Positions 18,217 to 27,718 of a stretch of 64,000 bases of DNA are shown one piece after another. The DNA comes from Pedobacter frigiditerrae (GTDB taxonomy: Bacteria > Bacteroidota > Bacteroidia > Sphingobacteriales > Sphingobacteriaceae), in the NCBI RefSeq assembly GCF_004331645.1, contig NZ_SJSK01000001.1, forward strand, positions 1,364,001 through 1,428,000, given 5' to 3'. The stretch's first letter is position 1; every line of letters starts with the position of its first letter. The notes beneath the pieces were generated by a model. That model made no database searches, was not told the DNA's origin, and worked only from the letters and a program-made list of their open reading frames with translations. Both the position numbers and the translations under genes were made by a program.

Positions 18217-18345
18217 ATTACCGAATGATTGAAATACAGCCTTTGTTATTTAAAGCTGAAAGCAGGACTAAAATTACCATGAAATACTGACAATCGTTTC
18301 TAAAAATAGTAATTCTAGAATAGGGAGTTCTCAATCGCAAAAAGC

Positions 18346-18440
18346 TCATTTCGAAATGACGATTTGGAAGAATTTAGTTTAACTCAAGACTTCTGACTCT
18401 CGACTCCAGACTTTACTGACTTTCGGACTTTCTGACTATT
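18346..18440. repeat. Second composite element: palindrome plus ACTT array abutting der
   Basis: TCATTTCGAAATGA (18346-18359) is followed by an array of ACTCAAG, ACTTCTG, ACTCTCG, ACTCCAG, ACTTTACTG, ACTTTCGG, ACTTTCTG (18382-18440). Its unit lengths 7,7,7,7,9,8,8 are the same as in the copy at 17636-17697, so the two are diverged duplicates. It ends exactly at the der stop codon. Confidence 0.7.
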
Positions 18441-19742
18441 CTATTTCTGTCTAAAATAAATCTGTATTGGTACGCCAGAAAAATCGAAATGTTCTCGCAA
18501 TTTGTTCTCTATGAAACGTTTATAAGGCTCTTTAATGTACTGAGGTAAATTACAGAAAAACGCAAACATTGGAGAGGTCGCGTTAATCTGAGTAACATAT
18601 TTTACCTTAATGTATTTTCCTTTTAATGCAGGTGGCGGATAGTTTTCGATAATCGGTAACATCACATCATTCAACTTAGAAGTTGGGATTTTTTTGCTAC
18701 GGTTTTTATGAACTTCTAAAGCTGTTTCTATTGTTTTAAAGATACGTTGTTTGTTCAATACTGAGATAAATACAATCGGCACATCTGTAAACGGTTGTAA
18801 TTTAGTGCGAATTTGGTCCTCGAATTCTTTAATGGTCTTATTGTTCTTCTCAATTAAATCCCATTTGTTAACCAAGATTACGATACCTTTTTTGTTTTTC
18901 TCAGCTAAGTGGAAAATGTTTACATCCTGAGATTCTAAACCATCTTCCGCATCAATCATTAACATCACTACATCAGCTTCTTCCAAAGCTTTAATGGTAC
19001 GCATTACCGAATAAAATTCGATGTTCTCTTTTACCTTTGTTTTTTTACGTAAACCGGCAGTGTCGATAAACATAAATTCATGGCCAAACTGATTGTAGTG
19101 AATATGAATTGAATCGCGGGTTGTACCAGCGATTGGCGTTACGATATTACGATCTTTACCAATTAAAGCGTTAATTAACGAAGATTTACCAACATTCGGG
19201 CGACCAACGATCGTGATTTTAGGTAAAGCATTTTCTTCTTCAACAACGTCTTCAAAGTGAGTAATGATTTGGTCTAACAACTCCCCAGTTCCAGAACCTG
19301 TCATAGAAGAGATGGTGTAGATTTCACCTAAGCCAAAACCATAAAATACAGTTGCATCATTTTCTAATTGATGGTTATCAACCTTATTTACAACAACAAA
19401 TACAGGTTTTTTACTGCGACGTAAAAGTGAAGCAATTTCATCATCTAAATCTGTGATGCCTGTAGTCACATCAACCATGAATACAAGAACAGTAGCTTCT
19501 TCAATGGCAATTACAACTTGCTCACGAATGGCAGCTTCAAAAACGTCTTCAGAATTGGCAACATAACCACCAGTATCAATAACGGTAAATTCCTTGTCAG
19601 TCCATTCTGCTTTACCATAATGCCTGTCGCGAGTTACACCGCTAAAATCATCTACAATAGCTTTGCGACTTTCTGTTAAGCGATTAAAAAGGGTAGATTT
19701 GCCTACGTTTGGTCTTCCGACAATTGCGATAATGTTACTCAT
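18441..19742 (-). CDS. der: Ribosome-assembly GTPase Der (EngA)
   Basis: A 433-residue protein with two tandem GTPase domains and a C-terminal KH-like domain, acting in 50S ribosomal subunit maturation. The first G domain has [12 protein letters not shown] (G1), DTGGY (G3) and NKVD (G4); the second has [17 protein letters not shown] and NKWD. The C-terminal part ([21 protein letters not shown]) is the standard Der ending. The upstream leader carries a heptamer array directly at the start codon. era lies just upstream on the same strand, separated by a repeat-rich gap. Confidence 0.97.
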   Translation of the reverse strand: MSNIIAIVGRPNVGKSTLFNRLTESRKAIVDDFSGVTRDRHYGKAEWTDKEFTVIDTGGYVANSEDVFEAAIREQVVIAIEEATVLVFMVDVTTGITDLDDEIASLLRRSKKPVFVVVNKVDNHQLENDATVFYGFGLGEIYTISSMTGSGTGELLDQIITHFEDVVEEENALPKITIVGRPNVGKSSLINALIGKDRNIVTPIAGTTRDSIHIHYNQFGHEFMFIDTAGLRKKTKVKENIEFYSVMRTIKALEEADVVMLMIDAEDGLESQDVNIFHLAEKNKKGIVILVNKWDLIEKNNKTIKEFEDQIRTKLQPFTDVPIVFISVLNKQRIFKTIETALEVHKNRSKKIPTSKLNDVMLPIIENYPPPALKGKYIKVKYVTQINATSPMFAFFCNLPQYIKEPYKRFIENKLREHFDFSGVPIQIYFRQK

Positions 19743-19744
19743 TT

Positions 19745-19786
19745 GTATTTACGATTGTAGATTTACGATTGTGGATTTTGTAATCA
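19745..19786. repeat. Heptamer array at the der start codon
   Basis: Six contiguous 7-bp units (GTATTTA, CGATTGT, AGATTTA, CGATTGT, GGATTTT, GTAATCA) begin 2 bp from the der start codon and lie in its 5' untranslated region. Confidence 0.65.
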
Positions 19787-19860
19787 CAAAAGTAAAAAAG
19801 TATTAAAATTTTATCAATAGCCATTGACTATCAACTATTAACCCTTTTTGAAAGGGAGTG

Positions 19861-19868
19861 CAAAGGTA
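19861..19868 (-). promoter_or_regulatory. Candidate -7 box for der
   Basis: On the minus strand TACCTTTG fits TAnnTTTG exactly, about 120 bases upstream of der. The nearest TTTG upstream is 24 bp away, a little too far, so the assignment is tentative. Confidence 0.35.
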
Positions 19869-19924
19869 AGGTAAATAATTGGAACATTAAACCAAAATTG
19901 CTTTTTGTTCTTGACGCTATTACC

Positions 19925-19955
19925 TTACCCCTTTAGGGGTGCCCGTAGGGCGGGG
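19925..19955. repeat. Double mini-hairpin downstream of era
   Basis: CCCC-TTTA-GGGG (19928-19939) is followed by GCCC-GTA-GGGC (19941-19951) and GGGG, directly after the era stop. The GC-rich double hairpin has no T-run, so it is better called a dispersed repeat than a classical terminator. Confidence 0.45.
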
Positions 19956-20846
19956 TTAACTATCGTACCCGAAACTCTTTAAATAATTTTTCTTGCTTCT
20001 CCAGTCTGGTATTACTTTAACGAAGGTTTCTAAGAATACTTTGCTCTCTAAAAACGTTTCGATGTCTTTTCTAGCTTCCATTCCAACTTTCTTCAACATC
20101 GCACCGCCAGTGCCAATCAATATGTTTTTTTGCGAATCACGTTCCACTATAATTTCGGCAGTGATGCGAACCATAGGACCACCTTTGCTTTCTTCTTCTT
20201 TAAAGGCAGTTACAATTACCTCTGTGCTGTAAGGAATTTCTTTTTTGTAGTTAAAGAAGATTTTCTCACGAATAATCTCCGAAACAAAAAAACGTTGACT
20301 GCGATCTGTTAGTTCTTCTTTATCATAATAAGCAGGATGTTCAGGGATGTTCTCCAAAATCATCGGCAATATGCCTTCTAAATTATATTTATGCAACGCA
20401 GAAATAGCATAAATATGTTTAGGGTTTAATTTCTCTTGCCAGTAAGCAAACTTTTCATCTACTTGCTCTTGTGTTGCGTTATCAATTTTATTTAATAGCA
20501 CCACCATGGGGATAGTAGTATTGATGATTTTCTCTAACACATCATTCTCGTCATGTTTCTCGAAAATGTCTGTTACAAAGAGAATTAAATCTGCATCACT
20601 AAGTGCACCACTTACGGCGCTCATCATCGAATCTTGCAATCCGTATAGCGGTTTTATGATGCCGGGCGTGTCTGAAAATACAATTTGATACTCATCTTCG
20701 TTCACAATTCCCAAAATTCGGTGACGAGTGGTTTGCGCTTTTGGTGTAATGATAGAAAGCTTTTCACCCACTAGGGCATTCATTAGGGTAGATTTACCAA
20801 CATTTGGCTTCCCGATGATACTTACAAAACCAGCTTTATGTGACAT
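19956..20846 (-). CDS. era: Ribosome-assembly GTPase Era
   Basis: A GTPase with a C-terminal KH domain that binds the 3' end of 16S rRNA during 30S maturation. G motifs are [21 protein letters not shown] and NKID. The KH part covers about the last 90 residues (DSQKNILIGTGGAMLKKVGMEARKDIE). I start it at Met in MSHKAGFVSIIGKPN (20846, 296 residues), the usual Era N-terminus; an upstream ATG at 20879 would add 11 residues but falls inside the predicted promoter. Divergent from the tRNA cluster with an overlapping promoter. Confidence 0.95.
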   Translation of the reverse strand: MSHKAGFVSIIGKPNVGKSTLMNALVGEKLSIITPKAQTTRHRILGIVNEDEYQIVFSDTPGIIKPLYGLQDSMMSAVSGALSDADLILFVTDIFEKHDENDVLEKIINTTIPMVVLLNKIDNATQEQVDEKFAYWQEKLNPKHIYAISALHKYNLEGILPMILENIPEHPAYYDKEELTDRSQRFFVSEIIREKIFFNYKKEIPYSTEVIVTAFKEEESKGGPMVRITAEIIVERDSQKNILIGTGGAMLKKVGMEARKDIETFLESKVFLETFVKVIPDWRSKKNYLKSFGYDS

Positions 20847-20867
20847 AGAAATATTTTTTGAAATAAA

Positions 20868-20899
20868 TTTGTTCTGCAAAGAAACGAATTATATCTTTG
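20868..20899 (+). promoter_or_regulatory. Promoter of the tRNA cluster
   Basis: TTTG (20868-20871), exactly 20 bp, then TATCTTTG (20892-20899): a perfect Bacteroidota -33/-7 pair. Transcription would begin near 20906, about 50 bp before the first tRNA. Confidence 0.7.
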
Positions 20900-20907
20900 C
20901 ATTCCAA
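20877..20907 (-). promoter_or_regulatory. Candidate era promoter overlapping the tRNA promoter
   Basis: On the minus strand TTG (20907-20905), 20 bp, then TTTCTTTG (20884-20877), one base off TAnnTTTG. It interlocks with the plus-strand tRNA promoter, so the two could not be occupied together. The start would be near 20871, giving an era leader of about 25 bases. Confidence 0.5.
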
Positions 20908-20957
20908 TTCGGAACAAGGGCAGGAACATTTGCAGAAGGCTTCAGAATTGTATAGCG

Positions 20958-21030
<73 letters not shown>

Positions 21031-21033
21031 CCA

Positions 21034-21177
21034 AATTGAATTACAATTGAAGAATTACGATTGACGATTTTAATCTAAAATCGGAAATTTAAAATTGTAA
21101 ATTGAAAAGATACTATTGTAAGATTTGAGGTTGGAGATACCAACAATCTAAAATCGTAAATCTACAATTGTAAATTA
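21034..21177. repeat. Heptamer arrays in the spacer between tRNA-fMet and tRNA-Glu
   Basis: Ten contiguous units (for example TTACAAT, TTACGAT, TGACGAT, TTTAATC, TAAAATC, GGAAATT, TAAAATT, GTAAATT) run from 21034 to 21103. Five more (ACAATCT, AAAATCG, TAAATCT, ACAATTG, TAAATTA) run from 21143 to 21177, ending 4 bp before tRNA-Glu. Confidence 0.65.
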
Positions 21178-21181
21178 ACAT

Positions 21182-21253
21182 GGCCCGTTCGTCTAGGGGT
21201 GAGGACGCCAGATTTTCATTCTGGAAACAGGGGTTCGATTCCCCTACGGGCTA
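21182..21253 (+). tRNA. tRNA-Glu (TTC), copy 1
   Basis: Acceptor GGCCCGT / ACGGGCT, anticodon stem CCAGA/TCTGG with loop TTTTCAT (anticodon TTC), T-arm loop TTCGATT. CCA is not encoded. The D-loop differs slightly from copy 2. Confidence 0.95.
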
Positions 21254-21346
21254 CGAACCTCTTTTAAAATGGAGTGTTTAATAAGATTAAAAAATGTTGA
21301 GGTGTGCGGGTTTATTACCTGAAGAAGATAAACATCAACGAAATAG

Positions 21347-21419
<73 letters not shown>

Positions 21420-21424
21420 CCCAA

Positions 21425-21497
21425 GTAGAGTTACGATTGAAGAATTAAGATTGACGATTTCAATCTAAAATCCGAAATCTAAAATTGTAAATCGAAA
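21425..21497. repeat. Heptamer array in the second fMet-Glu spacer
   Basis: A shorter, diverged version of the 21034-21103 array (units such as TTACGAT, TGAAGAA, TTAAGAT, TGACGAT, TTCAATC, TAAAATC) lies between the second tRNA-fMet and tRNA-Glu. It shows that the whole fMet-spacer-Glu unit was duplicated. Confidence 0.6.
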
Positions 21498-21570
21498 TGG
21501 CCCGCTCGTCTACCGGTTAGGACGCCAGATTTTCATTCTGGAAATAGGGGTTCGATTCCCCTGCGGGCTA
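21498..21570 (+). tRNA. tRNA-Glu (TTC), copy 2
   Basis: Acceptor GGCCCGC / GCGGGCT, the same anticodon arm as copy 1 with loop TTTTCAT, D-loop ACCGGTTA instead of AGGGGTGA. The compensatory T7-A66 to C7-G66 change keeps the stem paired. Last gene before the terminator. Confidence 0.95.
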
Positions 21571-21576
21571 CATTAA

Positions 21577-21609
21577 GCCGCTTCTATTATTAATAGGAGC
21601 GGTTTTTTT
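21577..21609 (+). terminator. Terminator of the tRNA cluster
   Basis: Stem GCCGCTTCTATT / AATAGGAGCGGT with a short AT loop, followed by seven T (21603-21609), 7 bp after the last tRNA. Confidence 0.88.
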
Positions 21610-22054
21610 ATTTCTTCAATATTTTGAGCGTTGACAGCTTATTCCTATTGTTTCTTAATTCATTTTTGTTGACTTTCTTATTGATTGTTAGTATAGGTGT
21701 GGTATATGATGCAATTAATAAAGAACTAACAATAATGTTGGCATTGAAATTATCGTAGTGTATTCAGCATTGTATCATTCGTTATTTACTTACTTTTCAT
21801 TTTCTTCGGTCGTAAAACGCCACAGCTGAAGCCCTCGCCAAGATCACTTCAAACACCGTAAATACCTCTTTTCGCCTTTTCCTAAATCCAAGCTCCACAT
21901 GAAACAAAAAGTAAAGGGCTGAACAGAATTCAGCCCTCCAAAATAAGGAATAAAAAGACTCATCTCCAGGACTCCAAGCTAAAGGAATTTATTAAAAGTT
22001 TATTTCCCAATCCAAAATTTCAGTTATCTTAACGACAGCATCTATGTATATCAT
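21610..22054. other. Intergenic region between the tRNA terminator and the RHS gene
   Basis: About 445 bp with no open frame of meaningful size on either strand. The only structured feature is the RHS-side terminator at 21915-21937. An immunity gene would be expected here, downstream of a polymorphic toxin, and none is visible. Confidence 0.6.
21915..21937 (-). terminator. Terminator of the RHS cassette
   Basis: Perfect 9-bp stem AGGGCTGAA / TTCAGCCCT with a five-base loop, followed on the minus strand by TTACTTTTTG. It lies about 120 bp after the RHS stop codon. Confidence 0.7.
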
Positions 22055-25000
22055 TTATTTTGCTGAAGGTCTTGTTTCATTAGGGTGGGAAGTCGTATCC
22101 ATCATGTTTAGTCCGAGTGCTGTTAAAAACCCAGCACCTAAAACAGCATCTAAGCCCCTTCTTCCCCATAAGCGTGAAGCAGCTCTTAGTGTAGACTGCC
22201 CTGCAAATTCTCCTGGTAGAACACTTACGCCAGACAAACGATATACTGGAATTAGATTACCCCCAACTGTTCGTTCTCCAATTTGAACAGCCTCGCTAAA
22301 TGCAACGTCACCAAAAGGAGCTTTGCTTTGCCCTAAAATCCTCTTTAGTAAGCTAAATGGTCCAGTAATTTCATGAGGCCTAAAAACATTATTAATACCT
22401 TCAAATTCAAAAATTGCTGAGTTAGGGCTAACTGTTCCTCCTCCGGTTGCTCTCCATACCGGAAGATTAGGAGTGTCCATAGCATATACACTACCTTCGG
22501 TTTGCCCCCATATTCGTCGACTTTCTAAGATAGCTTCTCTGTCACCTTGCAAAGTCCATGTTGCTGCGGGTCTAAGTGGATTTAAGATAGCGCCAATTCC
22601 TCCTCCTAAAATATAATCTGTCGCAATTGTTCTCGACGAAACGGGGTCGATATATTCTGGAAATAAATTGTTAAAGCCATTACGGCCAATTGCACCGGTA
22701 ACCGCACTTGAAGTGCCATATAATACAAATGCCTGTGAAGCTGTTAGAGATGTGGTTGTTGCTCCGGTAGCGAATATACCAGTACCTCCAACTGCTAAGA
22801 CCATTTCACCTCCAACCACTGCTGCGCCTCCAATGATAGCCCCGCCAAAGGTATTTGCCAATGGTCTCCAAACACCTGCGGCACCCTCATATCTGTCAGG
22901 ATGTTCTGTAGCATCATAAACACTATAACCTGCACCCAGCAATGCACCGCCAATAACGAACGCAGCGACGATAAATGGGATAATAGCGCCATTTGGATCT
23001 ATGTTGTTGATAGGGTCTTGGGCAGCATAGCCGTAGAGTGATGATGAGTCTGCGTATCCCTTTGGATCAATCGATAGGAATAAACCATTAACCGGGTTCA
23101 TCAGCCTTCTTTTTGAAAGATATAAACCTGATGTGGCTAAATAGCGCTGGCCCCCATATATCGGTTCTATACCAAATGCCGAATTGGTAATCGCTACCCC
23201 GGTTGCGTTAAATAGGGTAGGCGCACCAAACGATTGATAACGATAGGTTTCTACTAAGTTTCCACCCACCTCTGCTAATCCGATTAAATTATTACGGCTA
23301 TCGAACAAGGTATAATGCGTGCCCAATGCAGTATGATAAGCGATTGGCACACCGGTGCCGGGATGGAGGGTGATTTGTCTTTGTGCTGTTCCATTTTCAT
23401 TTATCTGCTCAACAAACCCACCTAAATAATGATATGATTTTACAGGCTGTCCTGTTTCTTTCACCACACTTGGCCTACCAAAAGCATCATAACTAAATTC
23501 AGTAATTGTATTAACGCCCGATTTAATCGTTACTATTCTGCCTAATGTGTCAGCTACATAGCTAAATGTACCATCGGATTTTAAAGTGCCGTCTGGATGA
23601 TGCGTATAAGGATTCACGCCATCGTGTTGAATTCTATGTCCGGATAGGTAAGTATAGTTTTTATCTGGAACACCTGTTTCAGTACGTTTCGTCCGGGCAT
23701 CGGCAGGGTTGTAGGAGAAGTTTTCAGCATGAGGCGCTACTGCTGCAGCCAACATAACAGTATTGATAGCGGCATTATGTTCAGCCTGCGTAACCGCATT
23801 TGGGATCGCAACGTTAAACGAATCTTTGGTAGCTACGAGCCTATACTTATTGTCAAATTCAAAATAGCTGATTTTTGGATTTTGACCCAATACTGCTTCC
23901 ACTTTTTTAAGTCCAGCCATGTTGTAACGATATTTAACAACTTCGTTGATAGTGCCACTTACCATCGCTATGTTGGTAAGCCTTTTACGCTCATCGTAAG
24001 TGTTCAATACCGTTAGTCCGCCTTGGTAACTAGCTTCTCCAAAAGCATTTGGGCCACTTATTTTAAAGGAGGCAATTAAACTGTTACCGCTTCCTAGTAC
24101 TCCATTAGTTGTTTCTTCAATAGTGGTAAGGATGCCATTTAGGTTATGGGACAACTTTTCTTTCCTTCCATCAGGCCAAGTTTTTTCAACAGTACCCGAT
24201 GCATCATCGTACTTACAGGCGATGTTTATTCCATTGGTTGTTTCGGATAAAAGACGACCAATGCTATCATATCTTCTAGCGACCGTTGCTGTACCAGAGT
24301 TTGCATCAAGAACGTTATTTAAACCGTCATACCTAAATTCATGCGTTGCTACTGGATTTAATGGTGCCGGTGATACAGTGTTTTCAATCTTTGAAATTCT
24401 ATTTGCAAAATCATAGGTGTAAACAAACTCCGCTCCACTAACCATTTGTTCTTTAATGATTTGGTTGTTGACATTGTACACTTTGCGACTCGAAAAACCA
24501 TTTGGGTAATTGATCTGGATGTTTCTGCCAAGGGAATCATATTGATAGGTAGATACCTCGGTTGTTGGGTCGGTAAAACTTACCATACGAGACATGCTAT
24601 CGAATGTCCATTGTTGTACGATAGCTAACCCCCCATCGTCTTTTACTTCCCTGGTTTTATTGCTGAAAGAATTAAAAGTATTGGTTAAAACAATGCCCAA
24701 ATAATCGGTTTGCCGCACTAATAAGTTCCTGTCATCATATCCAGAAACTACATTAGCACCATCTGGCTCAATTAGTTGAGTTCTTCTATTTCTTGAGTCG
24801 TATTTGAATTGTTTAGTGAGTATCGAAACATTGCCATTAGGCTCTAGATGATGACTATCAGTTTGGACTAAATTTCCAGCCTTGTCAAAGGTGTTGTGTT
24901 GCTCATTTCCTTCGGCATCTGTGGTAACCGTTGGTCTGCCTACGCCATCATAGCTGGTGGTTGCAACGCCACCTCGGTTATTAATCGATTTAACTATTCT

Positions 25001-27712
25001 ATCTAAGGGGTCATAAAAATGAGTAGTAGTTGAATTAGTGAATACTAAAGAATCATTGGTAAAGATTTTTACAGCTTCAGTAATCCTTCTGTTTTTTTCA
25101 TCATAGGTATATGATTTAAAGGATAGCTGACGAATTGTTCCACTGCCATCATCGCCTATTACTTCTTCGGATTCTAATAAGTCGTTTTTCAGCCATTTGT
25201 TGCGAACCTCCGATCCGTTTGGTAACGTGGTTTTACTAATCCTAGCAAAAGCGTCATATTCATAGTTGGTAGTAAGACCAAACGCGTTTGTTTCCTGAAT
25301 CAATCTTCCTAAACGATTATAGACTTTCTTTGAGGTGATTTTTTGACCATCAATACCTATAATTTCTTCGATAAGTGACAAGCCTCTTTCATCAAATGTT
25401 TTTCTTATTTTGCTTCCATCAGGATTTAATGTTTCTACAGGAAAGCCCCTATAATCATTGCAAATATGAAACATCTTTGCTTCGCCCGTATTATTGCTGA
25501 GCATCAGTTTGGTAGGGTATCCAAGTACATCTCTTTCAAATTGATCGATGATAAAATTACCAATAATTACCGCGTCAGTGAATGCACCTTTAGGTTTTTC
25601 AGATTTGATTACTTTTTTATCGGTATCGTAATGTAATATGGTTTCAGTGGTGCTTCCGCTCAGTGGTGCTTGAATCTCTTTTTCAAGCAATCCTAATGCA
25701 TTATAAATTTGTTTGGTTGAATTTCCATTGCCGTCAATCGTTTCCGTAGTGAATCCATTGGCGTCATACTTATATTGCTGTTCAATATTCAAATTAGCTA
25801 CATCAGCCCGATACTTAATTAACCTGCTTTTTTCATTGCCGATACTTCCATATTCATTCTCATTCTGGGTGCCATCAGCTAAAACGGTCGTCAGTATTTG
25901 CCCTTTGCTATTGTAAGTGAAACTTGTTTTGGCAACTTGAGTAGTGCCATCAGGTAAAGTTGCATCAGGTTGAATTACTTCCAAAAGCTTACCAGTAGAA
26001 TCATATTTATAAGTGATGACTTTATTTGTTTCATTTTTTTCTTCAATCAATAGCTGATAATTGGGATCATATTTCCCTTTCCAAATTATCCTGCTAGGCG
26101 ATGGAAAACCCGAAGCAGCGGTAATTTCTTTCTGGAGCAAGTTACTCCTCATGCGGGGATCTGGATTGGCAAAATCAAAAATGTTTATTTCCTCGCCACC
26201 ATTTGGACTTGTTGTTTTTGCAGGATTACCTTGTTCATCAAATTCATATAACCAAGCCACTACGCGAAACGATTTGTCCTTATTCAAGCGGTACCGCCTA
26301 TCCAATAAATCGCCACGATAGTTAAAAGTATAAGTTTCTAATCCATAGTCGGGATTCATGACCTCTACACGTAAAGCCGGAATATTAATGTAGACTACAT
26401 TAGCGGGTACGTATTGCAATTGCGTATAATTAAATTGATATAAAAAGCCGCCATATAACTGTTCAGTTACTCTTGCATAACTAATTGATGCAGGATCTTG
26501 CTCATAAGTATTTTCTACGTAAATATTGCCTTGGCCATCTTCAATGCGAAGAATGTTATGTCTCAACTCAGGCATCGCCCATGGCTGTTCATAGTGGTAA
26601 ATTCGAGAAATACCATTAGGATGGTCACTAATTGGTGGTGATTGCACATTGGTTAACTGCATGGTTTGCTCGTCATGCTCATACAAAAATTTTCTCCCTG
26701 CATGATCGGAAACGGCAACTAATAATCCACATAAATCGTATTCGAGATGAAAAAATCGGTCATCATCATCTCGTACTTCAGCTAACTTATCTTCAGCACC
26801 ATACGTAAACTTTAATTGGTTTCCGTATTGGTCTTTGATCCAAAGTAAGGGAATTCGTTCGCCATCAAGCCAGCTACCTGGGCGTTCAAAATGCAATACT
26901 ACACCTCCTTTTTGTTTTATTTCATAGGCTTGTATCATTCCGGTAATGGGTTCTAGTTTTTCAAAGGCACTTCTTGGTGGCTCGAAATCAATGCCATTAA
27001 ACTTGAAAATATCTTCATGTAAATTTCGCCATACGGCGATATCGCCCGAATTTAGTTCCCGAATAAATAAGTTGAAGTTATGATCCCAATTCCAGCCCAA
27101 AGGCCCCATGGCAGCTGCACCACTTTTATATAATCGGGTAAAGCTAAGCGGCAAAAGCGTATTAGGAATGGTTAAATCTGTTTCTTCTAAATAAAATGCA
27201 CCAGTAAAGATATCAACCGGGTCTCCAGCATTGGTTGATTGCTGCGGTTGCTCGCCACCCCGTGTAGGATGTGGGTCTCCAGCGGGCGGTCGGGTTGGTT
27301 CATGGGTTGGAGGTGGAGTATCACCACCGTCACCAGTGCCAGAAGAACGACCAACAGTTCCGGCAACTGAAGGATTAGGGGCAGCCTGTGTGCCCCCATC
27401 ATCACCACCGCTTAATATCGGGTCAGTTTCAACTGGCGTTGAAGGTGTTGGAACAACTGGTTGCATTGAGCCATCTGTTGAAAATGAAATAGGGCAATTG
27501 TTTTCAGGAAGGGTGGAAGCCTCTTCTACGGACTGAAAAAAGCCACTTTCTTCTTCACGGGCATTCCCAGGTAAAGCCCTAATAAATCGAACCATTTCAC
27601 AAACATTGTCCGTTTCAAATCTTTGTCCAGTTGTATAGTCCGTATTATCAAACGTAACGGTTCTATCTGTTCCATCTTCGTTTGTTCCTATATTATAATA
27701 CCAATTTGCCAT
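22055..27712 (-). CDS. RHS/YD-repeat polymorphic-toxin-like protein
   Basis: A 1885-residue protein. Residues 1-90 form an unrecognised N-terminal domain (MANWYYNIGTNEDG), with no signal peptide and no PAAR motif. A Pro/Gly/Thr linker covers about 90-170. A DUF6531-type start follows (DPVDIFTGAFYLEETDL), then many YD repeats (KYDSTGKLLEV type) and the RHS core signature (GLYLSKRRLMNPVNGLFLSIDPKG ... YGYAAQDPINNIDPNG, ending near 1575). The last 310 residues are the variable tip: a Gly-rich hydrophobic stretch (about 1576-1715), then an unrecognised domain with SRRIWGQTEGSVYAMD and VYRLSGVSV. By analogy RHS shells enclose a C-terminal toxin released by self-cleavage. Third gene of a tight operon. 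Confidence 0.93.
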   Translation of the reverse strand: MANWYYNIGTNEDGTDRTVTFDNTDYTTGQRFETDNVCEMVRFIRALPGNAREEESGFFQSVEEASTLPENNCPISFSTDGSMQPVVPTPSTPVETDPILSGGDDGGTQAAPNPSVAGTVGRSSGTGDGGDTPPPTHEPTRPPAGDPHPTRGGEQPQQSTNAGDPVDIFTGAFYLEETDLTIPNTLLPLSFTRLYKSGAAAMGPLGWNWDHNFNLFIRELNSGDIAVWRNLHEDIFKFNGIDFEPPRSAFEKLEPITGMIQAYEIKQKGGVVLHFERPGSWLDGERIPLLWIKDQYGNQLKFTYGAEDKLAEVRDDDDRFFHLEYDLCGLLVAVSDHAGRKFLYEHDEQTMQLTNVQSPPISDHPNGISRIYHYEQPWAMPELRHNILRIEDGQGNIYVENTYEQDPASISYARVTEQLYGGFLYQFNYTQLQYVPANVVYINIPALRVEVMNPDYGLETYTFNYRGDLLDRRYRLNKDKSFRVVAWLYEFDEQGNPAKTTSPNGGEEINIFDFANPDPRMRSNLLQKEITAASGFPSPSRIIWKGKYDPNYQLLIEEKNETNKVITYKYDSTGKLLEVIQPDATLPDGTTQVAKTSFTYNSKGQILTTVLADGTQNENEYGSIGNEKSRLIKYRADVANLNIEQQYKYDANGFTTETIDGNGNSTKQIYNALGLLEKEIQAPLSGSTTETILHYDTDKKVIKSEKPKGAFTDAVIIGNFIIDQFERDVLGYPTKLMLSNNTGEAKMFHICNDYRGFPVETLNPDGSKIRKTFDERGLSLIEEIIGIDGQKITSKKVYNRLGRLIQETNAFGLTTNYEYDAFARISKTTLPNGSEVRNKWLKNDLLESEEVIGDDGSGTIRQLSFKSYTYDEKNRRITEAVKIFTNDSLVFTNSTTTHFYDPLDRIVKSINNRGGVATTSYDGVGRPTVTTDAEGNEQHNTFDKAGNLVQTDSHHLEPNGNVSILTKQFKYDSRNRRTQLIEPDGANVVSGYDDRNLLVRQTDYLGIVLTNTFNSFSNKTREVKDDGGLAIVQQWTFDSMSRMVSFTDPTTEVSTYQYDSLGRNIQINYPNGFSSRKVYNVNNQIIKEQMVSGAEFVYTYDFANRISKIENTVSPAPLNPVATHEFRYDGLNNVLDANSGTATVARRYDSIGRLLSETTNGINIACKYDDASGTVEKTWPDGRKEKLSHNLNGILTTIEETTNGVLGSGNSLIASFKISGPNAFGEASYQGGLTVLNTYDERKRLTNIAMVSGTINEVVKYRYNMAGLKKVEAVLGQNPKISYFEFDNKYRLVATKDSFNVAIPNAVTQAEHNAAINTVMLAAAVAPHAENFSYNPADARTKRTETGVPDKNYTYLSGHRIQHDGVNPYTHHPDGTLKSDGTFSYVADTLGRIVTIKSGVNTITEFSYDAFGRPSVVKETGQPVKSYHYLGGFVEQINENGTAQRQITLHPGTGVPIAYHTALGTHYTLFDSRNNLIGLAEVGGNLVETYRYQSFGAPTLFNATGVAITNSAFGIEPIYGGQRYLATSGLYLSKRRLMNPVNGLFLSIDPKGYADSSSLYGYAAQDPINNIDPNGAIIPFIVAAFVIGGALLGAGYSVYDATEHPDRYEGAAGVWRPLANTFGGAIIGGAAVVGGEMVLAVGGTGIFATGATTTSLTASQAFVLYGTSSAVTGAIGRNGFNNLFPEYIDPVSSRTIATDYILGGGIGAILNPLRPAATWTLQGDREAILESRRIWGQTEGSVYAMDTPNLPVWRATGGGTVSPNSAIFEFEGINNVFRPHEITGPFSLLKRILGQSKAPFGDVAFSEAVQIGERTVGGNLIPVYRLSGVSVLPGEFAGQSTLRAASRLWGRRGLDAVLGAGFLTALGLNMMDTTSHPNETRPSAK

Positions 27713-27718
27713 TTTACC

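Noticed and set aside
27187..27536. Open frames on both strands in the Pro/Gly-rich linker of the RHS gene
   Set aside because: They are shadows of the low-complexity coding sequence.
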